The notes beneath the pieces were generated by a model. It was not told the DNA's origin, made no database searches, and saw nothing but the letters and a program-made list of their open reading frames with translations. Shown here piece after piece: positions 29,464-41,900 of a stretch of 64,000 nt of DNA. A program made the position numbers and the translations under genes. Numbering within the stretch: position 1 is the first letter of the stretch; each line of letters begins with the position of its first letter. Origin of the DNA: Synchiropus splendidus (lineage: Eukaryota; Chordata; Actinopteri; Syngnathiformes; Callionymidae); contig NC_071340.1 of the NCBI RefSeq assembly GCF_027744825.2, forward strand, positions 13,342,001 to 13,406,000, read 5' to 3'.

Positions 29464-32400
29464 ATGGCGAGCATGTCCGATTCTGACTGTGAAAACCAGC
29501 AACCATCAACAAGCTCTCGAAGTCGTCACGTGTTCCAAAAAGATGACCAGGAGCCACTAAAACCCACAACTGAAGATGGCGATGTTGAAGAGAAGCAGAG
29601 GGATCCGAGCAGTGGTGCCAAGGAGGTGGGAGGAGGAGATGAAAAAGTGAGAGTTAAGAGCGACTCTCATGTCTACACTGCCACCAAGGACTCACTCTTC
29701 CCAAAGAAAAAAGACCAAGCCAGGACACATGCATTGGTATGGTGATACCTCAGTGCGTGTGAGAGCCTGAACGCTGACATGTCTAAATGCTGCTTCCATC
29801 CAGACCCTCGATTGGGTGTTTGGAGTGAACCGCAGTCTCCCTTTCTTCAGTCTACAAGACCACGATCAGCTGGTCATCCTGTATGCTGCAGCTCATGTGG
29901 GGATCATCTTCAATCACACACTCAACTCTCAGCACATACTTCAGGTATGGCCGTCTTTCTTCTCCTTCTTTGCGGTTGTCACTTGTGTCATACGTTTCGC
30001 AATATTTCCATCAGGGTCACAGCTTCCCCATCACCTGCATGTGTGTCAGCGAGGACAGACGCTGGATTGCCACGGCAGACCAGGGTCCGAGGAGCATGGT
30101 GATGATTTGGGATTCATACTCAGGGTATCTAGTCCTTGTGGAAGTTGAATCCACTATCTCTAATGAATGCTGAATGTTTATATCATGGATGCACTCCAGG
30201 ATTCCTGTGCATACGATGTTTGACTGCCACCCTGATGGAGGTGTGATAGCCATGGCCTTTTCGAGAGACAGCAAATATCTGGCGACGCTCGGGAACGAAA
30301 AGCTGCAGGTGGGTCAGAATACTCTGCATTTCATTCAACTAATCAGTGACTATTTATGTTATATATTATTATATACTATTAAATATTATAATGCTGTCAT
30401 TCCATCTCCAAGTGTGTCTGCATTTGGGACTGGACTGATGACATGGAGGAGCCCTTGTGGTACACAGAACTCAGCGCTCAGTGCGGCTTCCAAGTAGGTT
30501 TTATTTCACGTCACGACGCTCATGTGTCTATAATGTTCAAATAATGATATTATTTTTCAGACTTACATCTTATTCAATCCGAACGACAGCTCACAACTGC
30601 TCAGCAACAGCCACAACAAAGTATTATTGTACACCACGGTAAGTCCCGCCCTCTCTACCGTGACATGTACTTGAAACTGAAGTTGTGTTTCCTCCTTTTC
30701 AGTCAGATGGAACGTTGAAGTATTACTTTCTGAGGGTTATGAGGGTAACGCATTTTATATAATTCTACACTGATCATGAACATGATCATCAAGACGTCGC
30801 TGTGCTCACCTCTGCAGGGGTATAACATCAATGTGGCAGGACTGGATGACACTGAAGACCCTCCACCTTCACAGGGCTTCTATAACATTGTAGCGATGGC
30901 CGGTGGGGCTTTCAGCCAGTCAGTGTTCCACTGGAGTAAACGTCAGATCCTCACAGCGTCGGCAGGAGGGAGCATCGTGGTGTGGGACCTGATGGAGGAT
31001 TTTGCTGCAAATGAAAATCTCACCAGAGCTTGTGTCAATGTAATGTCTCTCCAGAAGGAGCCCATCACTGTCCTCACTGTTACTGACTGGTCGGTAGAGC
31101 AACAAGTATGGATTGTTTACTGCTCACTGGCATCCAATCTTCCACTCTGAACGTGTTGTTACAGCTGTATTGTGACCGGAGACACGAGAGGCTTCATCAC
31201 CATCTACGATGAAAACTTCCTGCCGCTGGCTTGGTATGAAAAATTAAACCTGGATGCAATTGTCTCAATCTCCTTCTCCAAAGAGAGCAAAGAGGGCTAC
31301 TTGGAAGACTGTACTCTGGAGACCAAACCGCTAATCATCCGGTAGGTGGGAACACTATTTCAGTCTTAAATATCCTGCTATTGACTATTGACTATTGATT
31401 CTTCCCTGCAGGAACTTTGTTGTGTCCACCATCAGCTCCATCGTGGTCCACGTCGACGCCAAGAAAGGTGTCGCTCAGGTCCTTCTGGACGAAGAGAGCG
31501 AACCTCTTCACACCGTGGCCTGCCACCCGAAGGAGCCCCTGGTGGTCATGGGCGATCAAGGAGGCGTTTTAAAAGTGAGAGATTACAACCGCAAAGTGAC
31601 GCTCAAGAGTAGGATCTTTGAGGATGATAAACACATAGAGTCTGTGGCCTTTGACCCTGAAGGTGAGAATCCTGAGCGCTTTGCATCCAACTTTGTTGAC
31701 TGAAGTGAACTGCTCTTTTGCAGGGTTGTACTTGGCAGTTGGATTTAGTAGCGGAGTGGTTCAAATTCTGGATCCAAACACGTTAGAAAGCAATCCAGAT
31801 CAGACTTTCCGGTTCACTGAGGAGAGCATCAGTCACATTGCTTTCTCTTGTGACTCCAAGTTTCTCGCCACTGCGGTGAGTTCGACATAGTCTTTCGTAA
31901 GGCAATTTAAAGCTACATGTTTGTCACATATGCTGTATGGAACATGTAGGACACTGGAAAAGCAGTGACAGTGTTTTGCCTCCGTGCTCATGAGAGTGAA
32001 CCCTCACGCTGGGAGTACCTGGGCAGGCAGCGGCCGCACTACAAGCCCATCATTGACCTGCTTTTTGGAGTTCATGAGGACAGCAAAAAGCCCAGATTAC
32101 TCTCTTTAGGCAAGGACCGTGTCTTGGTACGTCAGAACAGATTTTTAAATGGTTTAAGTGAAGCTTAAAGAATCATCATCTCTCCAAACCAGGTGGAGTA
32201 TGACCTGGAACTCAGCTCTGTGGACAATCTCCTCCTGCTAAATTCAGTTAGGATCGAGCAAAGTGCAGTCCCCACGTGCATGACCTGGTACCCACCACTC
32301 TCTGCAGAGCGCTCCCTTCTGGTCGTCTCTGACCAATACAAGATGAAGCTCTTCAACAGCAGCAGCAAGATGTGCAGGTACACTTAGTGAAGTGATTTTT

Positions 32401-34077
32401 AATATGAAGTGGTTGACTTGTGCTCCACTGTCAACCAACAGAAACACATTCCTTGGCCCAAAATATGGATCTCCCTTGAAGAAAGTAGCTGTCATCCCTG
32501 CATCCAAGGAGTGCAAGAAGGACTCTTATTACTTGGCGTACATCACCCAGGAGAAAGTGAGAAACATACTGTTTTATTTGTGAAATACAGATGTATTATT
32601 GATCCAGACAGAGTCTGGTGACATCAAAATAAGTTGTAGTCAAGGTATGATCCCAATAGAAGTTTTGGAATTTTTGGAATCTTTGCAGTCTGTGTTCCAC
32701 TGCGCAGCACCTTTTTATATGGACTAATGATGGTTCTTTTCCCCAAGCTGGGCCTCCAGATCTTGCCCCTGGACGGAAACCCCTTCAAGTCAATTGCGTT
32801 GATCTGCCATCCCTCGGGAGTATCGGCGTTTGCCTGCTCCTACGACGGACGCTTTGTCTTCACCGCGGGAGGATACGACCCCTCTGTGATGTTATGGGAG
32901 ATAAGCCTCAAGTAAGACAGTGATAAAGAATAGGGCTTTTCTATTGTGATGCTATTCTACAATTGCAGTGCTTTGGAAGCAGCAGCGTCTTTAGGAGGAG
33001 AGGACTTGGCACCTTTTTACACTCTTTTAGATGGAGGAAGAGAGGGCCCATTGTTTAAGGTGAGTTCCCAGGTTTGTCTCAAACAAGGAAATCTATTGGG
33101 ATCCTGCAATACCATAGTGCAGTTGAGAGAATTTTGTATTAAGACACAGAAACGTATGTTTCAATCTTGCTGTTTTCCTCCACTTGCAGGAGATGGAAGA
33201 CTTCTTTTACTACTGCCAAATCCAACATCAAGGCGTGGACTCTATGGAAACCCGGCAAGTGTCTACCAAAATTCCCTTTACAGAGGTCCCATCACTCATG
33301 CGGTCTCTGGCCTACTTCCCCACTGAAGAGGAGGTATGTGATTGTCTTCTGGAGAAGTATCAAAATGCTCATCGTACTTTGCTGGAATAGATCTGTGCCT
33401 TCTTCTTCCAGATAGAGGACATTCACAATGAAGTCAAGTTCAGCAAATATGCTGAAACTGGACAGTACAACCATGAAGTTGACCTCGGGGAGTTTATCAA
33501 GCTGTATGTCAACCATCGGCCAGCGTTCGACGTCTCCAACGATGCACTGGCTCAAGCTTTTCAGGTCCTCGGGACAACAGATGGTAAAGAGTTCCCTGTC
33601 CTTGACAGGCAAGAGTTGCTGGAGCTCCTCCAAGAACGAGGTATGCCAGGGAGCTGTCATACCAGCCAGCCATCTCTGCAAATCCAGGCTTTGACTTTGA
33701 TTTCTGACAGGGGAACCTATGTCACCGGATGAAGTGGCAGAGTGTTTCACAACACTTTTGGGTCTCTGTGAAGAAAATGAGGAGAAAGAAAACCCAAGAA
33801 TCCCAAAGGAATATTTACGTATGTAAAAAGCATTCAACGTGTCAACATGGAACAGTAGTTGAATTTATTGTCGGAAACTGTTTTTTCATCAGGAGGAAAA
33901 CCTGAAGGATCTCTTCATAATGTCATCTCAGATAAGATTACCATCCAGGAATTTATAAATCATATTCTGGGCTTCCCCTTACCACCTGAGTCAACATCGC
34001 CATCGTCGACAAGAACAACAAGAGCAACGCAAAAGTCTGATGTTGCTTCGTCTTCAGAAACCTCCGCTCGTATCTGA
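29464..34077 (+). CDS. cfap251: Cilia- and flagella-associated protein 251 (WDR66), 20 exons
   Basis: CFAP251 is a WD-repeat protein of the calmodulin/spoke-associated complex at the base of radial spoke 3 in motile axonemes (family knowledge). Exons: 29464-29736, 29804-29944, 30015-30124, 30200-30308, 30413-30493, 30561-30638, 30703-30744, 30818-31089, 31165-31341, 31412-31662, 31724-31875, 31950-32126, 32193-32377, 32442-32556, 32748-32911, 32969-33059, 33190-33333, 33412-33640, 33711-33818, 33893-34077. Total is 3,084 nt, 1,027 aa (human about 1,149, with a longer acidic N-terminus). WD blades include [37 protein letters not shown]-like and SVMLWEISL. The C-terminal third is helical and EF-hand-like (DDIHNE-type region to [13 protein letters not shown]). 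Intron 8 has a weak donor (TG then GTCGGT). The poly(A) signal is at 34125-34130. Confidence 0.95.
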
Positions 34078-34184
34078 GTACTGTCTTTCACCATAACCTC
34101 CTCCCATCTGGTTTCACATGGACAAATAAATGAACTGTAAATGTAGGGTTTTGTTTCATAGTGATTTGCCTGGTTGGTTTTGGT

Positions 34185-34345
34185 CTCGCAGACATTCATT
34201 CATTATGGGGTTGCGAGGTACCCCACCTATCCTAGCTACTTGGGTCAAGAGGTTGGCGACACCTGAGGACACTCTAGTGCCTAGGACTTCTAGAGTAAAC
34301 TGGAGTGGAGACACACACAAGCATGCCAGGACTACGCACAGAGAA
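34185..34345 (+). repeat. Degenerate L2-like LINE tail
   Basis: It contains worn versions of the cattcattcatt, cctatcctagctacttgggtcaagaggt and acacacacaagcatgcc blocks seen in teleost L2-like LINE 3' regions. No open frame is present. Confidence 0.35.
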
Positions 34346-35084
34346 AGGTTTGCTTCAAACCAAGAGTTGCCGCACACTAGATTCTACCATAAAGCAAAGC
34401 TGTAAAACTCAAGTCAAGATGGTTGCTAATGGTTTTCGCCATTCATTCCGTCTTTGAAGTGAACTTCGGTTGGAGTACAATGATGCTGTCTGTTTCACAT
34501 CTCATTTATGTGTCATTTCGTGTGATGTATTTACTAGTTAAGGTAGTCTGCTGGTCTCTTAGATGGAAGGCAATACCAAAACTGAATTTTAAAAGTCATC
34601 AATATGGCCTCTGCAAAAGTTGACACTTGATAAAGGTGAATTTCAGTTTGGGCCAAACATGAGCAGTAGAATTAGGTGAGTGTGAATATTAGAACCGTCT
34701 CTTCCGTCCTACAAGTCAGCTTTTTGGTTTAAAGGAAGAAAAAAACTGCATAATCATGTTCAAAGTCAGAAGGACTAGCACTGTGTCATAGGCTTTCATT
34801 GAATTACATTCAATAAATCCAACACAACTGGAAGTCTCTGTCACTATTAATGTTAAACAGCGATCATGGCCGAACGTTCTTCTGACTCTCACAGCGCTGC
34901 CTCTGTGCAGGTTTCAGCTTTCACACGTTACAGAGGTGTGACCATGGTTCCATCAGAGCCAAAAAGACCTTGCTCTGGAAGTGGCACCGTAAAGATTCCA
35001 AGAACCTTTCTATTTAGTTTAAGGACTTAAAGTGAGAGTAGGACGATACCCGGGATCAGCTCAGGTAAGGACAGACAATGGGTG

Positions 35085-35430
35085 ACGTTAGGAAGGAGTA
35101 TCTATGGACCGTGATGTTTGCAGCTGATATAGTGACATGCTGTGACAGAAAATGAGCTCCAGTAAAAGGAGTTGTGACACATGCTGGGTTAGATGTTGCA
35201 GACTTCAAGATGCTCACGATTATAAATGCGTATATCTCAGAGACAGCAGGAGAAAAAGACGGCTCAGGAGAGGGAGGTCAGTGTTAGAAGTGGTCAGTAC
35301 CAGGCAAAAGAGTAAAACAATGGAATCCATTGAGGTTCATAGATGTCATAAAGGGGGACATGAAGAGGGTAGAGGTGACCGTTTAGGGCGGAAGGAGGAG
35401 GCTCGTTTGACATGTGACGTAACATGCCGA
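35085..35430 (+). mobile_element. LINE reverse-transcriptase remnant
   Basis: The stretch encodes WTVMFAADIVTCCDRK, resembling the RT motif MFADDIVIC. It is followed after about 190 bp by sequence resembling the RPRGRPKRRFMDVVREDMK region of the same fish LINE family as the relic at 15110. The middle of the RT is deleted. The rest of 34350-35640 shows nothing I can name. Confidence 0.45.
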
Positions 35431-35646
35431 AAGACTACGACATTGCTCATGATGGAACTACGTTCTGCACAAACAGAAGCCCGAAGCAAAGGTGAGCTTT
35501 AAGAAGTGAACACGTTTATACATATGAATCGTGGGTCGTCGAGCACTTGTTTCCCTTCCTTTTTCTTTATAGGAAGAATTAAACTTGCAACACTCGTAAC
35601 CTGTCGCTCCCAGTTTGAGCGATGTTGTGGGAGGGCCTCTAATTGA

Positions 35647-35651
35647 CCAAT
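35647..35651 (+). promoter_or_regulatory. mlxip: CCAAT box in the mlxip promoter
   Basis: GACCAATCAG is a classic NF-Y site, 290 bp upstream of the mlxip start codon in a CpG-containing stretch. The transcription start is probably between here and 35850. Confidence 0.5.
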
Positions 35652-35936
35652 CAGAAGCGAGCTCGCCTGAGCACTTCCTGATTCTCCGGGCTTGCTGCTT
35701 TTTGTCAGCTGGTCCACAGTATCTACGTCAGCTCTCATACAACACCGCAAAAGTTCGCTTGGGCTATACACCACCCGCGACCTTCTGTGTCATGGCCGCT
35801 CCAGAGAGTCTGATATTATGACAGCGAGTTGATATTTTTTATCGCGACTGACTTCGTCCGTCTTCCAGAGCCATGGTTGTTGGGCTGTTTTAGCTTGGCG
35901 GCTAACGTTAGCTATTTGTCTGGGGGCGCTCGCGAT

Positions 35937-38900
35937 ATGGCCACAACAGCAGAGGCGTCTATGCAGCAGTTCTGCCGGACACAGGGGCCGAGGCGGCAGG
36001 AGCAGGACGACGATTCCGACGCGGAGGAGAGCCAGTTAAGCCCCAGGAAGCCAGATGAGTTCGAGTCTCAGATCATCCACAGCGGGCACTTCATGGTGTC
36101 TTCGCCTCACATCGAGCACCCCCCGAAAAAGGGCTACGACTTCGACACCGTTAACAAACAAACCTCGCAGACCTATCACTTTGGGAAAGCGAGCGCGTCT
36201 CACTTTTCAATTGACGCTTCTCTCACCAAACTCTTCGAATGCATGACAATCGCATACAGGCAAGTGTGACCTCTCAGTGCTTCATCTCGTACATAGCTTT
36301 CTGCTCTGTTGACAGACATTGTGTACCATCAAGTAGAAACGGAAAGTACTGAAACCTGACAACCAACACTGAGGTGATGAACTCCTGTGACAAGAGTCAA
36401 ATGCTTACTACTGTCAACTGAAAATACTTCACTTGAATTCCTATTAATTTGTGCGTCTTTGTGACAAGACTATGCAGATAGGAAGTATAATATCTGGATT
36501 AAATACAGCAAAGCTGGTACTTGACAATATTATCTTGAGCATGTTTGTGTCGTCTGTCAAAGATGTAAACATTTTCAAGTATGCCTAGATTGGAAAGTCA
36601 CTGGGCAATGCCAGCAATAGATCAGGAAGTTATTGGCATTATTCTTGTCACTTGCCTGCATTTTTTTATTTTTCATGATGGGTTTCATCGAGTAAATTTG
36701 TCCATTTAAAATCTGTCTTGTGGCGGCTGACAGGTTTCCTTCACTTGCAGCTCACTGAAGTATCTGGAGAAACTCTTATCTGTTTGGACAATACGCCAAG
36801 GAGACTAAGTAATGATGCAGAGCTGTGTATGCCGAAGAATCAGTCACAAAACAGGATTTTCTGATGTATTTACCACAAAAGCAGAGACCAGAAAGTTATT
36901 GTATGGTCACATGTGGATATGGTCCTTATTTCATGGCAGTTATTTTATTGTTTATTGTGAAACTGCGGTAAAAATCAACAATTCTAACAAGTGTGGGGTG
37001 GAGTTATGTCGTGTGCCTGGTTGAGTGCTGATTCTAACAAGGAACACTGTCGATAAAAGCATGGGTAACTGCATGGATAAATAACTGATCATATTGTTGC
37101 ATGCTTCTAACTAAGAGTGAAGGACACTTGGTTTATCTTTTAGCCACACAACTGTACCAGATGAGTTTATCTTATGTTGCAAAGACTTGATTTCATGATC
37201 TTAATACCATGGGCTGAACAGGAGCAGACTTTGTTTGCATGTTGTGCTTTGTACACATCCAGGGTTCTTAAACAGAAATTAGGAACTCACAGAAATCAGT
37301 CTGGCAAAAGCACAGCATCTTTACTGGTTGTTCAGGCTTTCGTGATGAGATGAACTGGGCGATAAAATGACCTTTAAGAAATATTATGCCTTTATTATGC
37401 CGATTTTTTTCTTTAAGAAATATTATGCCTTCAACAGACTATTATAATTGGAACTGAGCCTGGGTGTACTCTGTTTGTTCACTTCATTTAAAGCCATTGT
37501 TGAATGAATGAAATGAATTTCAGACTGCAACTGTTTGGAATTTGAGTCTCTCACCCTCACACACAGAAACTGAAATTAAAGCTTTTGTTTGCTTTGGTAG
37601 GAGTATCCTTGGATCGCGCAAGTCTGGAGATGTTTTGTTCTGTTTGGCTGGCTTTCCCGACTGACTGGAGAATTTAGGTTCTTGTTCAAGACATTCCTTT
37701 TTTACATTGCAATATGTCTTTGATTAGCAAAGTGAAGATGTTCAAATGTATGGTAACTCACTAACTTAATAACTCCCGTTCTTGCATTTTTACAAACTCA
37801 TTTAGCCTTGAATTGTGTGTACCTTTCATGCTCAGTTCTACTAATCCAAATAAGGATAATGGCTAAATATTTTATATAGAGAACATGGAACAAAATAGTA
37901 TATATATCTTAGAGAAAAACCTCTAGTATCGAGTCATGAGCTAAGCTCAATCTCTAAATAAACCATAAGCGTTCTATGAGGACGTTTCAAAATGACCTTT
38001 GACCTATTTAACTTTTCTAAAGCACTGGCCTTCAAATAGTGATAAAACTGATGTCACATTAGAATAGAATGAAGGGAAACCTTTCCTACACTTGTTTGAC
38101 TAAGTCAATCAAATACTAATAAGCATATGCTTGTTTGCGCCTGTATTTTAACGGGGTGTTGGTGTAGATTTGGCACACAGCTGCTCTGATGGTTTCCTCT
38201 GACTCTGAATAGCTCTGGCTTAATCGCACTCGTATGACTAATAATAGTGCTGGAAAAGCTCTGTGTTTGTGTTGTCATTCAAGGAGAAAGTGTTAGGAAT
38301 TGTAAAGGTTCTTTCTAATGTAAAGGCCCTCATGTCACAGAGAAGGTGGCAGAGACTTTATCAGAACTGGAAAGACTGGTGGGAGAAAAAAACTGGATTC
38401 TGGAAAGGGAAATTGTGTCAAAGGTCTCCCCCGTCCCTCATTATCACGGGAGAAAAAAAACAATTTAGATTGGGCAACACATACTAACTATTCATCAGCT
38501 TATTACTTTCTTATTTACTGCTAATACTAGTCACTATAATGTTCTTTAGAGTGAACTTTCATTGACTATTGCAGTCGGTCTTTACAAGACAATCAATGCA
38601 TTATTATTATTATTTATTGCTGGCTAGTGTGTTGTGAATACACAAATCAATGAGTAGTTTACGTAATAATAATACTAATAAATGATAAATGATATCAGCA
38701 GTTAGTAGTTATTTATTTTAAAATGAAAACCTTAGCAGACCTGCGCCCACCTGTCTAAAAAGATGATGCATTTACATTCTTCATGATACTCCCAATGGGT
38801 TTTTGTTTTATTTAAGTGACCCCAGCAGAAGTCCTGATTCTGCCTATGTTAACAATGGTTTAATTTATATAGATCTCTCATTTATATAAGTGACCGGATA

Positions 38901-41900
38901 GTCATAGGTCTCGACTTCCTGCTAAACCACAAATCTTCACGTTGTAATTGCATTTATATGCCGTACCTTCAGTTTTAAGTCACATGAAACTGTTCTTCTG
39001 CTTGCAGAGCAAAGTTACTTCCTGTTTTGTTTTACTGCCTCCAAGTTGGTTATTGAGTTACGATGATCTATGAGTTCGAATCGCCCATGTTTACTGTCAA
39101 TTGTTGTCCCTTCCAGCCTTCTTCTACCTGCTCACAACGTGTCGTCTTTGTATTGCCAAACGTGTTTGCACATCCACTGACAGCAGCTGCATCATGTCCG
39201 GAGTTTTTCCTCTCACGTTCTGAGCTCACTATCTCACTGGCTTTGTTTTGTCTAGGAATCTGCTGTAGATATTGGGGTTTTTCAAGTTGGTTTAGATCAT
39301 AGTTTTCCTGTGGAATTTTTTTTTTCTGAATTGTTTGTGGAGTCACCAAAATATAAGCCTGAGTCGGTGTTGACACTTGTTTCTCCTGTCAGTGGGAAAC
39401 TGGTGTCTCCAAAGTGGAAAAACTTTAAAGGCCTGAAGCTTCTTTGGAGAGACAAGATACGCCTCAACAATGCCATATGGAGAGCCTGGTACATGCAGTG
39501 TAAGAGAATTGTTTTGTCCTACCAACCAGGGGAGAGTCTCTTCTGCATCCGTGTTATGTTCAACCTTTGATTCGATTGTTTAGATGTGGAGCGACGAGAG
39601 AATCCTGTGTGCCACTTTGTCACGCCACTTGACGGCACCATTGATTTTGATGTTCATCGCTCTGCTGAGGTAAAACATGAGCTTCATTATCAAAATGGTC
39701 CTCAAAGTTGTCTACAAAAAAAAAGATTGTAATTGAAAAGACTACTTGTTTGAAAAAAAAACAAACAAACCCATCCTTTGCAGATGTCTAGTGATGGGAA
39801 ATCCTGGAAAAGGAGGATTGAGATCGTCATTCGAGAATACCACAAGTGGAGGACATATTTCAAGAAAAGGGTAAAGTACAGCGTTTCATAAACAATTTAT
39901 TAAGTTTTTTAACTGGGAGGGAGATCAGTGTTTTACTCAGGAGCTGGGTTTCCACTATGGTTTTTCACTAAATACTTCAAACATTCTGAGAGGTATTAAG
40001 TATTGTTTCGAGGTGAAATGATGCATGTCATGGCTCATGGCGAGCTCAGGTGCTGAGAAAGAGAGGACACCTATGTGAGTCAGCTTTAGTAAACGGAGTC
40101 CATGCACGTGTCTATTTTGACTGTGTGTCGTCTGCTGCTGATCGCCAGCAGCGATCAGTTACACCATCAGACTCCGCTGCAGCCTCTTGTTACAGCAGGC
40201 ATGTCATGCACTCAGGAGCCCGCGCTGACATGTCAACAAACGCTCTCATGAGTCGCATCAATGTTTCCTCTTCATGTCTTAAGGCTGTTAGCCTTTGTGA
40301 AGATATAACAAGAAATGCGTTTTCATTGAACAGCGGACTGGGGGTTATTTATTTTCTTGTTTTTTTTTTTTTGTGGTGAGGAGTCAAGAGTAAAGATTTA
40401 ATCACTTAAAATGTCATTGCAACGTGTTTGATTTAACTGAAAACATCTATAAACAGTGTGAAACATAATAGCAGGTATTAGTGGGGCGCTCCATTATGAA
40501 GCCGTCCATTGCACTTCTCAAATCTTTCTGTGTTTTGCAGCTTCAAAAGCACAAGGATGATGACCTCTCCAGCTTGCTTAAGGTATGGAGCTCCTGACAC
40601 GCAACATTTGTGCTATGGTTCATTACACTGCACTAAGTCCGGTATTGACCTCCTGACCTTCTTTGATGTGTGTGCACATGCCTGATGGTTTTTACAAGAA
40701 GAAGTGAAATGCCATCATCCCTTGTTTTTGTCCACATCACTGCATGCGTTTGTGCTACTAACCTGCTTGCTGGTTGCCTTTTCTTAATCGCACAAAGGTT
40801 CCGGAGGAGCAGTATACGCTGTTCGGGGAAATCTCTCCAGACATGCTACGTGTCTCCCTTTGCCAGGATGACGAGACAACCCTACGTCGCCCCCCTCGCA
40901 GGAACATAGAACCAGCAGTGCCGATGGAGATGGACCCTCTCTTTGATATGGATGTTCTGATGTCTGAGTTTTCTGACACATTGTTCTCCACACTGGTCTC
41001 CCACCACTCCATTCCCCTGCCGAATCCACGGGAAATTGGTAAGAAAAAAAAAAAATTTTTTTGGCATATTTGCAGTATTTTATTTTATTGTCTGTGTGGC
41101 CGGCGTGAGTGCTCATGCAGATCAATAGGAGTGAATGTTTCATGGCTACCTCCATCCTGTGTGTCGCCAGCTCATGCAGGGAACGCAGACATGATTCAAC
41201 CAGGACTCATCCCATTGCAGCCCAACCTGGACTTCATGGATTCCTTTGATCCACTGCAAGGTAGGAATACAGCTCCACTCAGAGCCGCAATAGTGTCGCC
41301 AGCACACTAATCGTTCACACGCTACAGAAATCAGCAGTTGGCTGAGCCTAACAGCGGAGTAGTGTGATTTTTACTAACCGTTAGCTAACATAGGGAACTC
41401 TTGTTTCAGACTTATTTCACAGCCTCCGTCCGTCCCACTTCTCCTCTGTTCCCCTCTCTGCATCACCTGTTACTCCTCTACCCAGCAGCAGCACCAACTC
41501 ACAGGTAACAAGACACCACTGGAGAAGGAGATTCCTCTCTCAACATTTGTTTAACAAGATAATAGCAATAACACCACAGTCGACCTCGACACACAGTTGA
41601 GCTGCTTCACTACTAAAATAAAAAGCAAGCTGTTGCTGAGAATACCTTCTAATATTGTACTGATGTTCCCATCTTTTGTAGCCCCATCAATGTAATTCTT
41701 CTTCAACTTTTAGTGGTGGGGCTTTAACGCGTTAATTATTACAAATTAATTACAACATTATTACGATTAATTAATTACAACAAGAAATAATTTAGTTTAA
41801 TTTCATTCAACAGTTTGAGCCTTTGTCAGTGCAGGAGTTCCTGGTCCACTGATCACACTGATGCGCAAGACACGTGGCAGCTAGGATGATAACAACAACA

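Noticed and set aside
29779..30148. Two alternative long plus-strand frames in the cfap251 region
   Set aside because: They run through introns with GT-AG borders. The WD-repeat protein uses only the exons listed.
35152..35502. 116-codon frame with Lys/Arg-rich protein
   Set aside because: It overlaps the LINE RT remnant, has no splice context or homologue, and is best explained as transposon debris.
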